From assembly GCF_018137945.1 (NCBI RefSeq), contig NZ_CP073089.1, positions 806,001 through 870,000 of the forward strand: 64,000 bases of DNA, given 5' to 3'. Positions 52,467-61,109 of this stretch are shown in pieces. A program made the translations under genes and the position numbers. How positions within the stretch are numbered: position 1 is the stretch's first letter; each line of letters begins with the position of its first letter. The notes beneath the pieces were generated by a model. That model had not been told where the DNA came from and did not search any database. It saw only the letters and a program-made list of their open reading frames with translations. Source of the DNA: Brevibacterium sp. W7.2 (lineage in GTDB: Bacteria; Actinomycetota; Actinomycetes; Actinomycetales; Brevibacteriaceae).

Positions 52467-53849
52467 ATGTCCACCCTGTATCGCGTCACCAACCCCGCCA
52501 CCGGCGACGTCGTCGAGGAGTTCCCGACGGCCACGGACGCGGAGATCATGGCCGCCATCGACCGGTCGGCGACGACGTTCACCGAGTGGAGCCAGACCCC
52601 GGTCGCCGAACGCGCGGCCCTGCTCACGCGGGTCGCGGAGATCTACGCCGCACGCGCCGAAGAGCTCGCCGAGGTCATCAGGCTCGAGATGGGCAAGTCC
52701 GTGCCCGAGGGCAAGGGCGAGGTCGCGCTGAGCTCGGCGATCTACCGCTACTTCGCCGACAACGCCGAGGCGTTCCTCGCCGATGAGCCGCTGCGCGGTC
52801 CCGAGGACGGCACCGCATGGATCCGCCGCAAGCCCGTCGGCTCGCTGCTCGGCATCATGCCGTGGAACTTCCCGTACTACCAGGTCGCCCGCTTCGCCGC
52901 CCCGAACCTCGCGCTCGGCAACACGATCCTGCTCAAGCATGCCCCGCAGTGCCCGCGGTCGGCGGCGATCATGGAGGAGATCTTCACCGAGGCGGGTCTG
53001 CCCGAGGGCGCGTACATCAACATCTACGCGAGCAACGAGCAGGTCGCCGACCTCATCCTCCCCGACCCCCGCAACCAGGGCGTGTCCCTGACCGGATCCG
53101 AACGTGCCGGAGCCGCCGTCGCCGCGGAGGCGGGCAAGAACCTCAAGAAGGTCGTCCTCGAACTGGGCGGCTCCGACCCGTACATCCTCCTCGACACCGA
53201 GGATGTCGCGAAGAGCGCGAAGACGTTCTTCAACACCCGGATGGGCAACACCGGCCAGGCCTGCAACTCGCCCAAGCGGATGATCGTCATGGACGACGTC
53301 TACGACGAGTTCCTCGAATCGATCACCGCCGCCGCGAAGAAGGCCACCCCCGAGGTTCCCGGGGAGGAGGGCTCGCGCCTGTCTCCGCTGTCCTCGGTCG
53401 CCGCCGCCGACCGCTTCGTCGAACAGGTGCAGGACACCGTGAGCCAGGGCGCGACCCTGCTCGCCGGCGGGAAGAAGTACGAGGGCGGAGGCGCCTACGT
53501 CGAACCCGTCGTCCTCGCCGACGTCGAGAAGGGCATGCGCGGCTACTACGAGGAGCTCTTCGGCCCCGCCGTCATCGTCTACAAGGTGAGCAGTGAGGAC
53601 GAGGCCGTCGAACTCGCCAACGACACCCCCTTCGGCCTCGGGGCCGCCGTGTTCTCCGGCGACGTCGAGCGCGCCGAGCGCGTCGGCGCGCAGATCGACT
53701 CGGGCATGGTCTTCATCAATGCGCCCGAGGGCTCACGCGAGTACCTGCCCTTCGGCGGCGTCAAGCGCTCCGGCGTCGGGCGTGAGCTCGGCCCGCTGGC
53801 GATGGACGAGTTCGTCAACAAGCAGCTCGTGTTCAAGAGCGACAAGTGA
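52467..53849 (+). CDS. NAD(P)-dependent succinate-semialdehyde-type aldehyde dehydrogenase
   Basis: 460 residues, the short SSADH form. VTNPATGDVVEEFP start, MPWNFPYYQVARFAAPNLALGNTILLKHAPQCPRSA, LELGGSDPYI (Glu232), NTGQACNSPKR (Cys266), and YLPFGGVKRSGVGRELG near the end. It resembles the mycobacterial GabD2/Sad type. ATG 52467 is the likely start; AGAAGAGG lies just upstream, and the ORF open to 52311 is without family similarity. A 236-base upstream region contains no other gene. Confidence 0.88.
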   Translation: MSTLYRVTNPATGDVVEEFPTATDAEIMAAIDRSATTFTEWSQTPVAERAALLTRVAEIYAARAEELAEVIRLEMGKSVPEGKGEVALSSAIYRYFADNAEAFLADEPLRGPEDGTAWIRRKPVGSLLGIMPWNFPYYQVARFAAPNLALGNTILLKHAPQCPRSAAIMEEIFTEAGLPEGAYINIYASNEQVADLILPDPRNQGVSLTGSERAGAAVAAEAGKNLKKVVLELGGSDPYILLDTEDVAKSAKTFFNTRMGNTGQACNSPKRMIVMDDVYDEFLESITAAAKKATPEVPGEEGSRLSPLSSVAAADRFVEQVQDTVSQGATLLAGGKKYEGGGAYVEPVVLADVEKGMRGYYEELFGPAVIVYKVSSEDEAVELANDTPFGLGAAVFSGDVERAERVGAQIDSGMVFINAPEGSREYLPFGGVKRSGVGRELGPLAMDEFVNKQLVFKSDK

Positions 53850-53914
53850 GGGCCGAGGACTCAGCACGGCGGGAGGGCGTGAGCGCTCGCCGCCGCTGAG
53901 TCCGACCCGGCGCA

Positions 53915-53948
53915 GAAGGCGTCGTCCGCATCCGCGGACGGCGCCTTC
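53915..53948 (+). terminator. Terminator after the aldehyde dehydrogenase gene
   Basis: GAAGGCG-T-CGTCCGC paired with GCGGACG-G-CGCCTTC around a four-base loop, 65 bases after the stop. Confidence 0.75.
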
Positions 53949-53986
53949 GCCGTGTGCGGGTCCCCGCAGGCGGTGACGGCGCTCAC

Positions 53987-54005
53987 TGTATCCTGAAGTG
54001 ATACA
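53987..54005. promoter_or_regulatory. 19-bp inverted repeat upstream of atoE
   Basis: TGTATC-CTGAAGT-GATACA, perfect 6-base arms, ending 26 bases before the AtoE start. A likely operator for an unidentified (perhaps GntR- or TetR-type) regulator encoded elsewhere. Confidence 0.55.
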
Positions 54006-54031
54006 CAGCACTTTCCCAGCAGGAGGTCCTC

Positions 54032-55411
54032 ATGTCGGCACCGACGCCGTCTGCCCACAAGAACGTCGCGGCCTCGAAAGGGGTGATGCGACCGATCAAC
54101 CGGGTCCTCGAGCAGTGGATCCCCTCGGCCCTGACCTTCGCGATCGTGCTCACCCTCATCGTCGCCGTCCTCGCCTTCATCCTCACCGGGGCGAGCCCGG
54201 TCGAGGTCGTCACGAGTTGGGGCGTCGGCCTCTCCGGGCTGCTCGAGTTCATGACGCAGATGTGCCTCATCCTGCTCCTCGGCCACATCCTCGCCAACAC
54301 CGGCCCCGTCCAGGCGCTGCTCTCCCGGCTCGCACAGGTGCCGGGATCCCCGGCATTCGCCTACGTCTTCGTCTTCCTCGTCGCCGCCGTCGCGAGCCTC
54401 ATCACGTGGGGACTCGGCCTCGTCGTCGGTGCACTCCTGGCCAGGGAGGTCGCCGTCCAGGCGCGCCGGCGCGGCATCAAGGTCCATTTCCCGCTCCTCG
54501 TCGCCGCCGGCTACTCCGGAATGGTCGTCTGGCACATGGGCTATTCGGGGTCGGGTCCGCTGACCGCCGCAACCCCGGACTCGTTCCTCGCCGACTCCCT
54601 CGGCGGTGAGATCGTGCCCGTGAGCGAGACGATCTTCTCGACGTGGAATCTGCTCGCCATCCTCGGCGTCATCGTCGTGTGCAGCGTCCTCTTCTACCTC
54701 ATCGCCCCGAAGCAGGGCGCCACGGTCTACGAGATGCCCGAATCGATGTCCTCGGGGGAGCGCGGCCCCCTCGTCGAGGAGATCGTCACACCCGCTGACC
54801 GCATCGACGCCTCCCGCATCCTCACCCTCGTCATCGGCTTCGCCCTCGTCGCCTACCTCATCATCCACTTCGCCCAGGGCGGGGGACTGACCCTCGACAT
54901 CGTCAACTGGTCCTTCCTCGCCCTCATCTTCCTCCTCGTGCGGAACCCGTTCGAACTCATCGCCCTGACCAAGGACGCGGCATCGAACGTCGGGGAGATC
55001 CTCCTCCAATTCCCGCTCTACGCCGGCATCCTCGGCATCATGTCCGGCACCGGACTCATCGCAGTGTTCTCCGATGCGTTCGTCTCGATCGCCAACCCCG
55101 TCTCCTTCGGCGTCCTCGCGCTGCTCTCGGCGGGCCTCGTCAACTTCTTCGTCCCCTCCGGCGGCGGCCAGTTCGCCGTGCAGGGTCCGATCATGCTCGA
55201 CGCGGCCAACCAGCTCGGCGTCGACCCGTCGATCGCGATCATGGCGGTGTCCTACGGCGACCAGTGGACGAACATGCTCCAGCCGTTCTGGGCGCTGCCG
55301 GTGCTCGCGATCGCGGGCCTGAAGATGCGCGACATCCTCGGCTACACGTTCATCACGTTCCTCGGCTCGGGAGTCGTCATGGCGACGGTCCTCCTCCTCG
55401 TCTCACTCTGA
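54032..55411 (+). CDS. atoE: Short-chain fatty acid transporter (AtoE family)
   Basis: 459 residues with about ten membrane segments. AtoE pattern: RVLEQWIPSALTFAIVLTLIVAVLAF, GHILANTGPVQALLSRLA, LVAAGYSGMVVWHMGYSGSGPLTAATP, and NFFVPSGGGQFAVQGPIMLDAANQLGVDPSIAIMAVSYGDQWTNMLQPFWALP. Predicted uptake of acetate-to-butyrate-sized acids or acetoacetate. ATG 54032 has AGGAGG. No atoDAB CoA-transferase genes are adjacent. The inverted repeat at 53987-54005 probably controls it. Confidence 0.92.
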   Translation: MSAPTPSAHKNVAASKGVMRPINRVLEQWIPSALTFAIVLTLIVAVLAFILTGASPVEVVTSWGVGLSGLLEFMTQMCLILLLGHILANTGPVQALLSRLAQVPGSPAFAYVFVFLVAAVASLITWGLGLVVGALLAREVAVQARRRGIKVHFPLLVAAGYSGMVVWHMGYSGSGPLTAATPDSFLADSLGGEIVPVSETIFSTWNLLAILGVIVVCSVLFYLIAPKQGATVYEMPESMSSGERGPLVEEIVTPADRIDASRILTLVIGFALVAYLIIHFAQGGGLTLDIVNWSFLALIFLLVRNPFELIALTKDAASNVGEILLQFPLYAGILGIMSGTGLIAVFSDAFVSIANPVSFGVLALLSAGLVNFFVPSGGGQFAVQGPIMLDAANQLGVDPSIAIMAVSYGDQWTNMLQPFWALPVLAIAGLKMRDILGYTFITFLGSGVVMATVLLLVSL

Positions 55412-55739
55412 GGAGATCCGTCCAGGCGGTGGCCCGAGCGTCCGCTCGGGCTGCGCCTGGGCTGGTCAGCGGACCACAGGCCCTCGGCGGGACCCGCGGA
55501 GTGTGGCCCGCGTCTCATTTTGCCAAGAATTCAGGGGTGCGCTACCGAAAATTCGGATATGGTAGCCTCCATCGTCGGTTGCCGGAAGTGCGGCGGCCTG
55601 TGATCATCGAGTCCGGGACACGGCTCTCCAAGACCCCCAATCCCCAATCTCGTGTTGCCCATGTACCCCTAGTTGCCCCATGAACCCCCAGTTGCCCATG
55701 ACATCGCGGCGGTCGGTCGCCGGACGAGGGAGCGAAGAG
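55412..55739. other. Intergenic region upstream of betT with three short tandem repeats
   Basis: No gene. It contains a small palindrome (CCGAA-AA-TTCGG, near 55549-55560) and three direct repeats of GTTGCCC(C)ATG-(A/T)-ACCCC starting at 55654, 55672 and 55691, 18-19 bases apart. The repeats end about 40 bases before the betT start. They could bind an osmotic or choline regulator or shape the mRNA leader. Confidence 0.55.
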
Positions 55740-57803
55740 ATGACACTCCAGGCAAAGCAATCCAACGAGGACGCGGCGGGCAGGTCGAAGAAGAACCTGC
55801 CACCGGTCAACAAGCGCGTCTTCATCGCGGCGGCCGTCGGCACGCTCGCGATCACACTGTGGGCGTTCCTCGCCCCCGTCAACGCCCAGGCCGTCCTCGG
55901 TGCTGTGGTCGGGTGGACCTCGGACTGGTTCGGGTGGTTCTACGTCCTCCTCGTCGCGATCGTCCTCGTCTTCGTCATCTACCTCGCCGCCTCCCGGTAC
56001 GGGTCGACGAAGCTCGGCCCCGAGCATTCGAAGCCCGAATTCGGTCTCCTGTCGTGGGCGTCGATGCTCTTCGCCGCCGGCATCAGCACCGACCTCATGT
56101 TCTTCGCCGTGGCCGAACCCGTTACGCAGTACCTGCAGCCGCCGAGCACGGAACCCGGGACCGTCGACGCCGCCCGTGAGGCGACCGTGTGGACGCTCTT
56201 CCACTACGGGCTCAGCGGCTGGGGCCTCTACGCCCTCATGGGCATCGCGCTCGCCTACTTCGCCTACCGGATGAACATGCCGCTGGCGATCCGCTCGGCA
56301 CTCGCCCCGCTCTTCGGCAAGCGGGTCCAGGGGACGCTCGGCGACACCGTCGACTTCGCGGCCCTCCTCGGCACGATCTTCGGTGTGGCCACCTCGCTCG
56401 GCATCGGCGTCGTCATGGTCAACGTCGGCCTCAACGTCGTCTTCGGCCTGCCTGTGTCCGTGGCGTCCCAGGTCGCCATCGTCGTCATCGGCGTGGGCGT
56501 GGCCACGCTCTCAGCGGTCTCCGGCGTCGACAAGGGCATCAAGTTCCTCTCCCTGCTCAACGTCTTCGCCGCGATCGCCCTGAGCATCTGGGTGCTCGTG
56601 GCCGGCAACACGCAGTTCCTCCTCAACGCATTCGTCCTCAACGTCACCGACTTCGTCCGCCTCTTCCCGAACATGGTGGGCCAGACCTTCGCCTTCGAGG
56701 ACACGGGCACGTGGATGACGGACTGGACGCTGTTCTTCTGGGCCTGGTGGATCGCCTGGGCATCCTTCGTCGGACTCTTCCTCGCCCGCATCTCGCGGGG
56801 CCGCACGATCCGCCAGTTCGTCATCGGCACCCTGACGATCCCCTTCATCTACATCTTCATGTGGATCTCGATCTACGGGAACTCCGCACTCGACATCATC
56901 CGCAGCGGCAACCTGGAGTTCGGGGAGCAGACGATGCTCAATCCCGAGGGCGGCTTCTACGAGCTGCTCGCCCAGTACCCGGCCTTCACCGTCGTCGCGG
57001 CTCTGGCAACCCTCACTGCCCTCCTCTTCTACGTCACCTCGGCGGACTCCGCGGCCCTCGTCATGGCGAACCTCTCCTCGTTCCTGCCCACCCCGCAGGA
57101 CGACGGACGGGCGGGGCTGCGGATCTTCTGGGCCGTGCTCACCGGTGCGCTGACCGTGGCGATGCTCATCGTCGGCGGGATCGGCGCGCTGCAGAGCGCG
57201 ACGGTCATCATGGGTCTGCCCTTCGCCTTCGTCATCATCCTCGTGATGATCGGCCTCTACAGAGCCCTGCGCGTCGAAGGCAACCGCGTCGACAGCGTCG
57301 AGCAGAGCCTCTCGGGCTCGCTCGCCCGCCGGTCGGGCCGGGGATCGGAGACGTGGAAGAAGCAGCTCTCCCGGGTGCTCGCGTTCCCCAGCGGGAGCAA
57401 GGTCCGCGACTACGAGCAGAACGTGCTCCTGCCGACGATGCAGGAGATCGCCGAGGAGATGCGCTCACGCGGCATCTCCGCCCGCTGCGGGCGGGTCGAC
57501 TCCGAGGGGCGCTTCGACGAGAACGGAGACCTCGTCGAACTCGAGGTCGACGGCGAGGGCCAGTACCCGTTCCGCTACCAGGTGTGGCCGCACAAGGTCA
57601 GTGTGCCGTCGTTCGGCGGCCGCGTCCCGCGCGGCACCGAGGACTACTACCGGATGGAGGTCTACCTCGACGGCGGAGCCGGTCAGGGCTACGACATCAT
57701 GGGCTACACGAAGGACCAGCTCATCGATGACGTCCTCGACAAGTACGAGCGCCACGTCGAGTTCCTCCACATGCAGGAGAACATCGCCGGCGGCACCGAG
57801 TGA
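55740..57803 (+). CDS. betT: BCCT-family choline/betaine transporter (BetT-like)
   Basis: 687 residues. Twelve membrane segments with the BCCT signature: GLSGWGLYALMGIALAYFAYR, FFWAWWIAWASFVGLFLARISRGRTIRQF, and FYVTSADSAALVMA. Residues about 500-687 form a long cytoplasmic C-terminal domain (RGTEDYYRMEVYLDGGAGQGYDIMGYTKDQLIDDVLDKYERH), as in BetT proteins where it senses osmotic state. Likely imports choline or glycine betaine for osmoprotection. ATG 55740 is chosen (GAGGGAGCGA upstream); an in-frame start at 55680 would lie among the repeats. Confidence 0.9.
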   Translation: MTLQAKQSNEDAAGRSKKNLPPVNKRVFIAAAVGTLAITLWAFLAPVNAQAVLGAVVGWTSDWFGWFYVLLVAIVLVFVIYLAASRYGSTKLGPEHSKPEFGLLSWASMLFAAGISTDLMFFAVAEPVTQYLQPPSTEPGTVDAAREATVWTLFHYGLSGWGLYALMGIALAYFAYRMNMPLAIRSALAPLFGKRVQGTLGDTVDFAALLGTIFGVATSLGIGVVMVNVGLNVVFGLPVSVASQVAIVVIGVGVATLSAVSGVDKGIKFLSLLNVFAAIALSIWVLVAGNTQFLLNAFVLNVTDFVRLFPNMVGQTFAFEDTGTWMTDWTLFFWAWWIAWASFVGLFLARISRGRTIRQFVIGTLTIPFIYIFMWISIYGNSALDIIRSGNLEFGEQTMLNPEGGFYELLAQYPAFTVVAALATLTALLFYVTSADSAALVMANLSSFLPTPQDDGRAGLRIFWAVLTGALTVAMLIVGGIGALQSATVIMGLPFAFVIILVMIGLYRALRVEGNRVDSVEQSLSGSLARRSGRGSETWKKQLSRVLAFPSGSKVRDYEQNVLLPTMQEIAEEMRSRGISARCGRVDSEGRFDENGDLVELEVDGEGQYPFRYQVWPHKVSVPSFGGRVPRGTEDYYRMEVYLDGGAGQGYDIMGYTKDQLIDDVLDKYERHVEFLHMQENIAGGTE

Positions 57804-57855
57804 TGGTGAGGGAGTCGGGCCGCGGATCCGGCGCGCGTCGCCGGGCGGTGCGTCG

Positions 57856-59268
57856 GTGACGCCCGAGGAGTTCCGGCGGCACGGCCACGACCTCATCGAC
57901 TGGATCGCCGACTACCGCGCCTCCCTGCCGCAGCGGCCCGTGCGCGCGAGTGTCGCCCCCGGTGACATCGCCGCTCAGCTGGCCGCCTCGGCGCCGGAGG
58001 ACGGGGAGGACCCGACCGCGGTGCTCGGGGATCTCGATGACATCGTCATGCCCGGGCTCACGCACTGGCAGCATCCGCGGTTCTTCAACTTCTTCCCCGC
58101 CAACAGCGAGCTCTCCTCGGTGCTCGGGGACATCGCGAGTTCGGGGCTCGGAGTGCTCGGGCTGTCCTGGGAGGCCTCCCCGGCGCTGTCGGAGGTCGAG
58201 CAGGTCGTCCTCGGGTGGGCCCGCGACCTCTTCGGGCTGCCCGCGGACTTCCGCGGGGTCATCCAGGACACGGCCTCGACGGCGACGCTGCTCGCGATGC
58301 TCGAGGCCAGGGAGCGCGCCTCGGACTTCGCGATGATGGGACCCGGGCTCACCCAGGCGAGCGCTCCGCTGACGGTCTACCTCAGCCCGTACGCGCACTC
58401 CTCGGTGCGCAAGGCCGTGCTCCTCGCCGGGTTCGGGGAGGACCAGATCCGCTGGGTCGACGTCGACGAGGACTTCGCGATGGATCCGGAATCCCTCGCC
58501 GAAGCGGTCGCGGCGGACCGTGCGGCCGGTGCCGTCCCCGCCGCGGTCGTCGCGACGTGCGGAACGACGACGACCACGGGACTCGACCCGCTCGCGGCGA
58601 TCGGGGAGGTCGCCGCCGCGCACGGACTGTGGTTCCACGTCGATGCCGCGATGGCCGGCTCCGCCCTCATCCTCCCGGAGATGCGGGGCATGGCAGACGG
58701 CATCGATCGCGCCGATTCGCTCGTCATCAACGTCCACAAGTGGTTCGGGGTCGCCTTCGACTGCTCCCTGTTCTTCGTCCGCGATCCCGCCCATCTCGAG
58801 GCGGTGATGTCGACGAACCCCTCGTACCTGCAGTCCGATCGGGACGCCGAGGTGACCAACCTCCGCGACTGGGGCGTGCCCTTGGGACGCCGGTTCCGGG
58901 CGCTCAAACTGTGGTTCATGCTCCGCATCGAAGGCGCCGAGGCGATCCGCGCCCGCCTGCGCCGCGACCTTGAGAACGCCCGCTGGTTCGCCGCGCAGGT
59001 CGAGGCCGAACCGGACTGGACCGTCGTCGCCCCCGTGCCCCTGCAGACCGTGTGCATCCGCCATGAGCCGCCGGGCCTGACCGGGGAGGACCTCGACGCG
59101 CACACCCGGGAGTGGGCGCGGGCGGTCAACGACTCCGGGCGCGCGTACGTGTCCCCGTCGACGCTCGACGGGCGGTGGATGGTGCGGATCTCGATCGGCT
59201 CCCTGACGACGGAGCGCAGCGACGTCGCAGCGCTGTGGGAGACTCTCAAGGAGGCAGCGGCACCATGA
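57856..59268 (+). CDS. Group II PLP-dependent (aromatic-L-amino-acid-type) decarboxylase
   Basis: 470 residues. VTPEEFRRHGHDLIDWIADY start, HPRFFNFFPANSELSSVLGDI, YAHSSVRKA (His181, stacks on PLP), FHVDAAMAGSA (Asp263) and NVHKWFGVAFDCSLFFV (PLP Lys295). It is closest to aromatic amino acid decarboxylases (Tyr, DOPA, Trp or Phe); exact substrate not determinable. GTG 57856 is a family-consistent start but has no good Shine-Dalgarno. It ends in an ATGA overlap with tag, so the two are co-translated. Confidence 0.88.
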   Translation: MTPEEFRRHGHDLIDWIADYRASLPQRPVRASVAPGDIAAQLAASAPEDGEDPTAVLGDLDDIVMPGLTHWQHPRFFNFFPANSELSSVLGDIASSGLGVLGLSWEASPALSEVEQVVLGWARDLFGLPADFRGVIQDTASTATLLAMLEARERASDFAMMGPGLTQASAPLTVYLSPYAHSSVRKAVLLAGFGEDQIRWVDVDEDFAMDPESLAEAVAADRAAGAVPAAVVATCGTTTTTGLDPLAAIGEVAAAHGLWFHVDAAMAGSALILPEMRGMADGIDRADSLVINVHKWFGVAFDCSLFFVRDPAHLEAVMSTNPSYLQSDRDAEVTNLRDWGVPLGRRFRALKLWFMLRIEGAEAIRARLRRDLENARWFAAQVEAEPDWTVVAPVPLQTVCIRHEPPGLTGEDLDAHTREWARAVNDSGRAYVSPSTLDGRWMVRISIGSLTTERSDVAALWETLKEAAAP

Positions 59269-59906
59269 GGGAGGAGACGAGCGCCGTGGAGTCCAGCGCA
59301 GCGGAGACGATGGCAGGCGGCCCGGTCGTCGGTGAGGACGGTCTCGCGCGCACCCCGTGGGCCTACGGGGATCCGCTCCTGCTCGAGTACTACGACACCG
59401 AGTGGGGTCTGCCCGTGCGCGATGAGTCCGGGCTCTTCGAGCGCCTCAGCCTCGAGGGCTTCCAGGCGGGACTGTCGTGGCTGACGATCCTCAAGAAGCG
59501 CGAACGGTTCCGCGAGGTCTTCGCCCACTTCGATGTCGACACCGTCGCCGGCTACGGTGACGCCGAGGTGGCAGCCCTCCTCGCCGATCCCGGCATCATC
59601 CGCCATCGCGGGAAGATCGAGGCATGCATCGGCAACGCCCGGGCGATCATCGCGCTGCGGGACTCCGGCGGCATCGCCGAGTTCATCTGGAGCTTCCGGC
59701 CCGCGCAGACCCCGACACCGCAGACGATCGCCGAGGTGCCCACGACCTCCTCGGAATCGGCGGCACTGTCGAAGGCGCTCAAGCGCGAGGGGTTCCGCTT
59801 CGTCGGTCCGACCACGATGTATGCGCTCATGGAGGCCGTCGGTATGGTGGACACGCACCTCGTCGGCTCCCATCGCCGAGGCGCCTCCGGCCTCTGGTCG
59901 GACTGA
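59265..59906 (+). CDS. DNA-3-methyladenine glycosylase I-like protein lacking the zinc site
   Basis: 213 residues. Tag core: YYDTEWGLPVRDESGLFERLSLEGFQAGLSWLTILKKRERFREVF, with Glu64 at the position of E. coli Tag Glu38, and a C-terminal half ending MEAVGMVDTHLVGSH. Of the four zinc ligands in Tag, three are changed: the Cys of CGW is replaced (RTPW), the His of YHD-EW is Tyr43, and the last Cys is Ser202; only His198 remains. It is either a zinc-free active glycosylase or has lost activity. The start ATG overlaps the decarboxylase stop and has AAGGAGG. Confidence 0.85.
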   Translation: MREETSAVESSAAETMAGGPVVGEDGLARTPWAYGDPLLLEYYDTEWGLPVRDESGLFERLSLEGFQAGLSWLTILKKRERFREVFAHFDVDTVAGYGDAEVAALLADPGIIRHRGKIEACIGNARAIIALRDSGGIAEFIWSFRPAQTPTPQTIAEVPTTSSESAALSKALKREGFRFVGPTTMYALMEAVGMVDTHLVGSHRRGASGLWSD

Positions 59907-59938
59907 ACCGGACACCACCGCCTCGGCGAAAGGACACC

Positions 59939-60376
59939 ATGAGGGACATCCGCGTGAGCGCGCTCGTCGTCATCCACCCCGACCGCCCGGAGCTCCTCAT
60001 GGTCCGCAAGACCGGGACGACGTCGTTCATGCTGCCCGGAGGCAAACCGGAGGCGGGTGAGACCCCGGAGGACACGATCATCCGGGAGATCGCCGAGGAG
60101 CTCGGACTCGACCTCGATCCCGCCCGGCTCTCGTCGCTCGGGGAGTTCACCGCGGCGGCCGCCAATGAGGCCGACCATCGGGTCATCGGCGACGTCTTCG
60201 TCTACGACGGTGTGCCGGCCGGGCTCGACCTCACCGATATCAGGCATCAGGCCGAGATCGCCGCGGCCGGATGGTTCCCGTGCGCTCCGATGCCCGCCGA
60301 CACCGTCGAGCGCCAGTTCGCCCCGCTCACCCGGGATCGGGTGGTGCCGGCGCTGGCGGCGGCCGGCGCGCTCTGA
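59939..60376 (+). CDS. NUDIX hydrolase
   Basis: 145 residues with a perfect Nudix box, G-x5-E-x7-RE-x2-EE-x-G, from Gly35 to Leu57 (GKPEAGETPEDTIIREIAEELGL). It should cleave a nucleoside diphosphate linked to another group; a MutT-like or nucleotide-sugar role cannot be chosen. ATG 59939 follows AAAGGA, 32 bases after tag, so it probably belongs to the decarboxylase-tag-nudix operon. Convergent with the HhH protein gene. Confidence 0.92.
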   Translation: MRDIRVSALVVIHPDRPELLMVRKTGTTSFMLPGGKPEAGETPEDTIIREIAEELGLDLDPARLSSLGEFTAAAANEADHRVIGDVFVYDGVPAGLDLTDIRHQAEIAAAGWFPCAPMPADTVERQFAPLTRDRVVPALAAAGAL

Positions 60377-60398
60377 GGCCGCCGGAGGTCGGCGACGC

Positions 60399-60950
60399 TC
60401 AGCCCTGCGGCTGGCGGGAGTACGCGACGAGGGCGCGGTAGAGGTCGAGGGGTGCGCAGTTCGCGCCCTTGGCCAGGGACTTCACGAGCTTCCGGTAGGC
60501 GGTGTAGTCGACATGCGACGGGTTGGCGGATTCGAGCAGCCCATGGTCGTGGAGGACGCCGACGGCGCGGGCGTCGAGGATCGCGTACTTCTTCGGATCG
60601 AAGACCGTGAGCAGGGCACTGGCCAGAGGGTTGCCGACTCCCGGCAGGACCTTGAGGAAGGGCAGGCGCAGATGGTTCGGGGTGTCATCGTCGAGGGCGA
60701 CGGCGGTGACGTAGTCGATGTCGTCGCCGGAGAGCTTCTCGGCCATCGGCAACACCGCGACGGCCTTCCACTCGACGACCTTGAGGAAGTTCTTGCGCTT
60801 GTAGCCCTCGCGGCGCACGACCTTCGGGGCGATCGAATCGAAGATCTCAGCCTCGAGCTCGGTGAGTTCGTACAGGGGCTCGTAGCGGAGGACGAAAGCC
60901 GTGTCGATGAGGCCGGAGGACGGGCTGTCGGGAAGCTGCGACGAGGTCAT
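60399..60950 (-). CDS. Hypothetical protein with a helix-hairpin-helix-like motif
   Basis: 183 residues, soluble, mostly helical. FLKVLPGVGNPLASALLTVFDPKKYAILDARAVGVL (about 99-133) looks like a helix-hairpin-helix (LPGVG-N-PLASALL) followed by an aspartate (Asp126), the arrangement found in HhH-GPD DNA glycosylases. The rest shows no clear glycosylase fold, so this is a hint only. TAGAAT (minus strand, 60962-60957) lies six bases before ATG 60950 (leaderless). Its neighbours are a NUDIX hydrolase and a Tag-like protein. Confidence 0.7.
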   Translation of the reverse strand: MTSSQLPDSPSSGLIDTAFVLRYEPLYELTELEAEIFDSIAPKVVRREGYKRKNFLKVVEWKAVAVLPMAEKLSGDDIDYVTAVALDDDTPNHLRLPFLKVLPGVGNPLASALLTVFDPKKYAILDARAVGVLHDHGLLESANPSHVDYTAYRKLVKSLAKGANCAPLDLYRALVAYSRQPQG

Positions 60951-61109
60951 GCCGCGATTCTACAGAACGTCGAGGAACACCAGATGACAGCTCTCTCCAT
61001 GGGAGACGGCACGTCCGACCAGCGGAGACCTGCGGTTGGGGAGCGCACGGACATGGTCGATTGCGAGATCCGCAGCCGCCTCGGCGATGCGATGACGTAA
61101 CGTGCGAGT

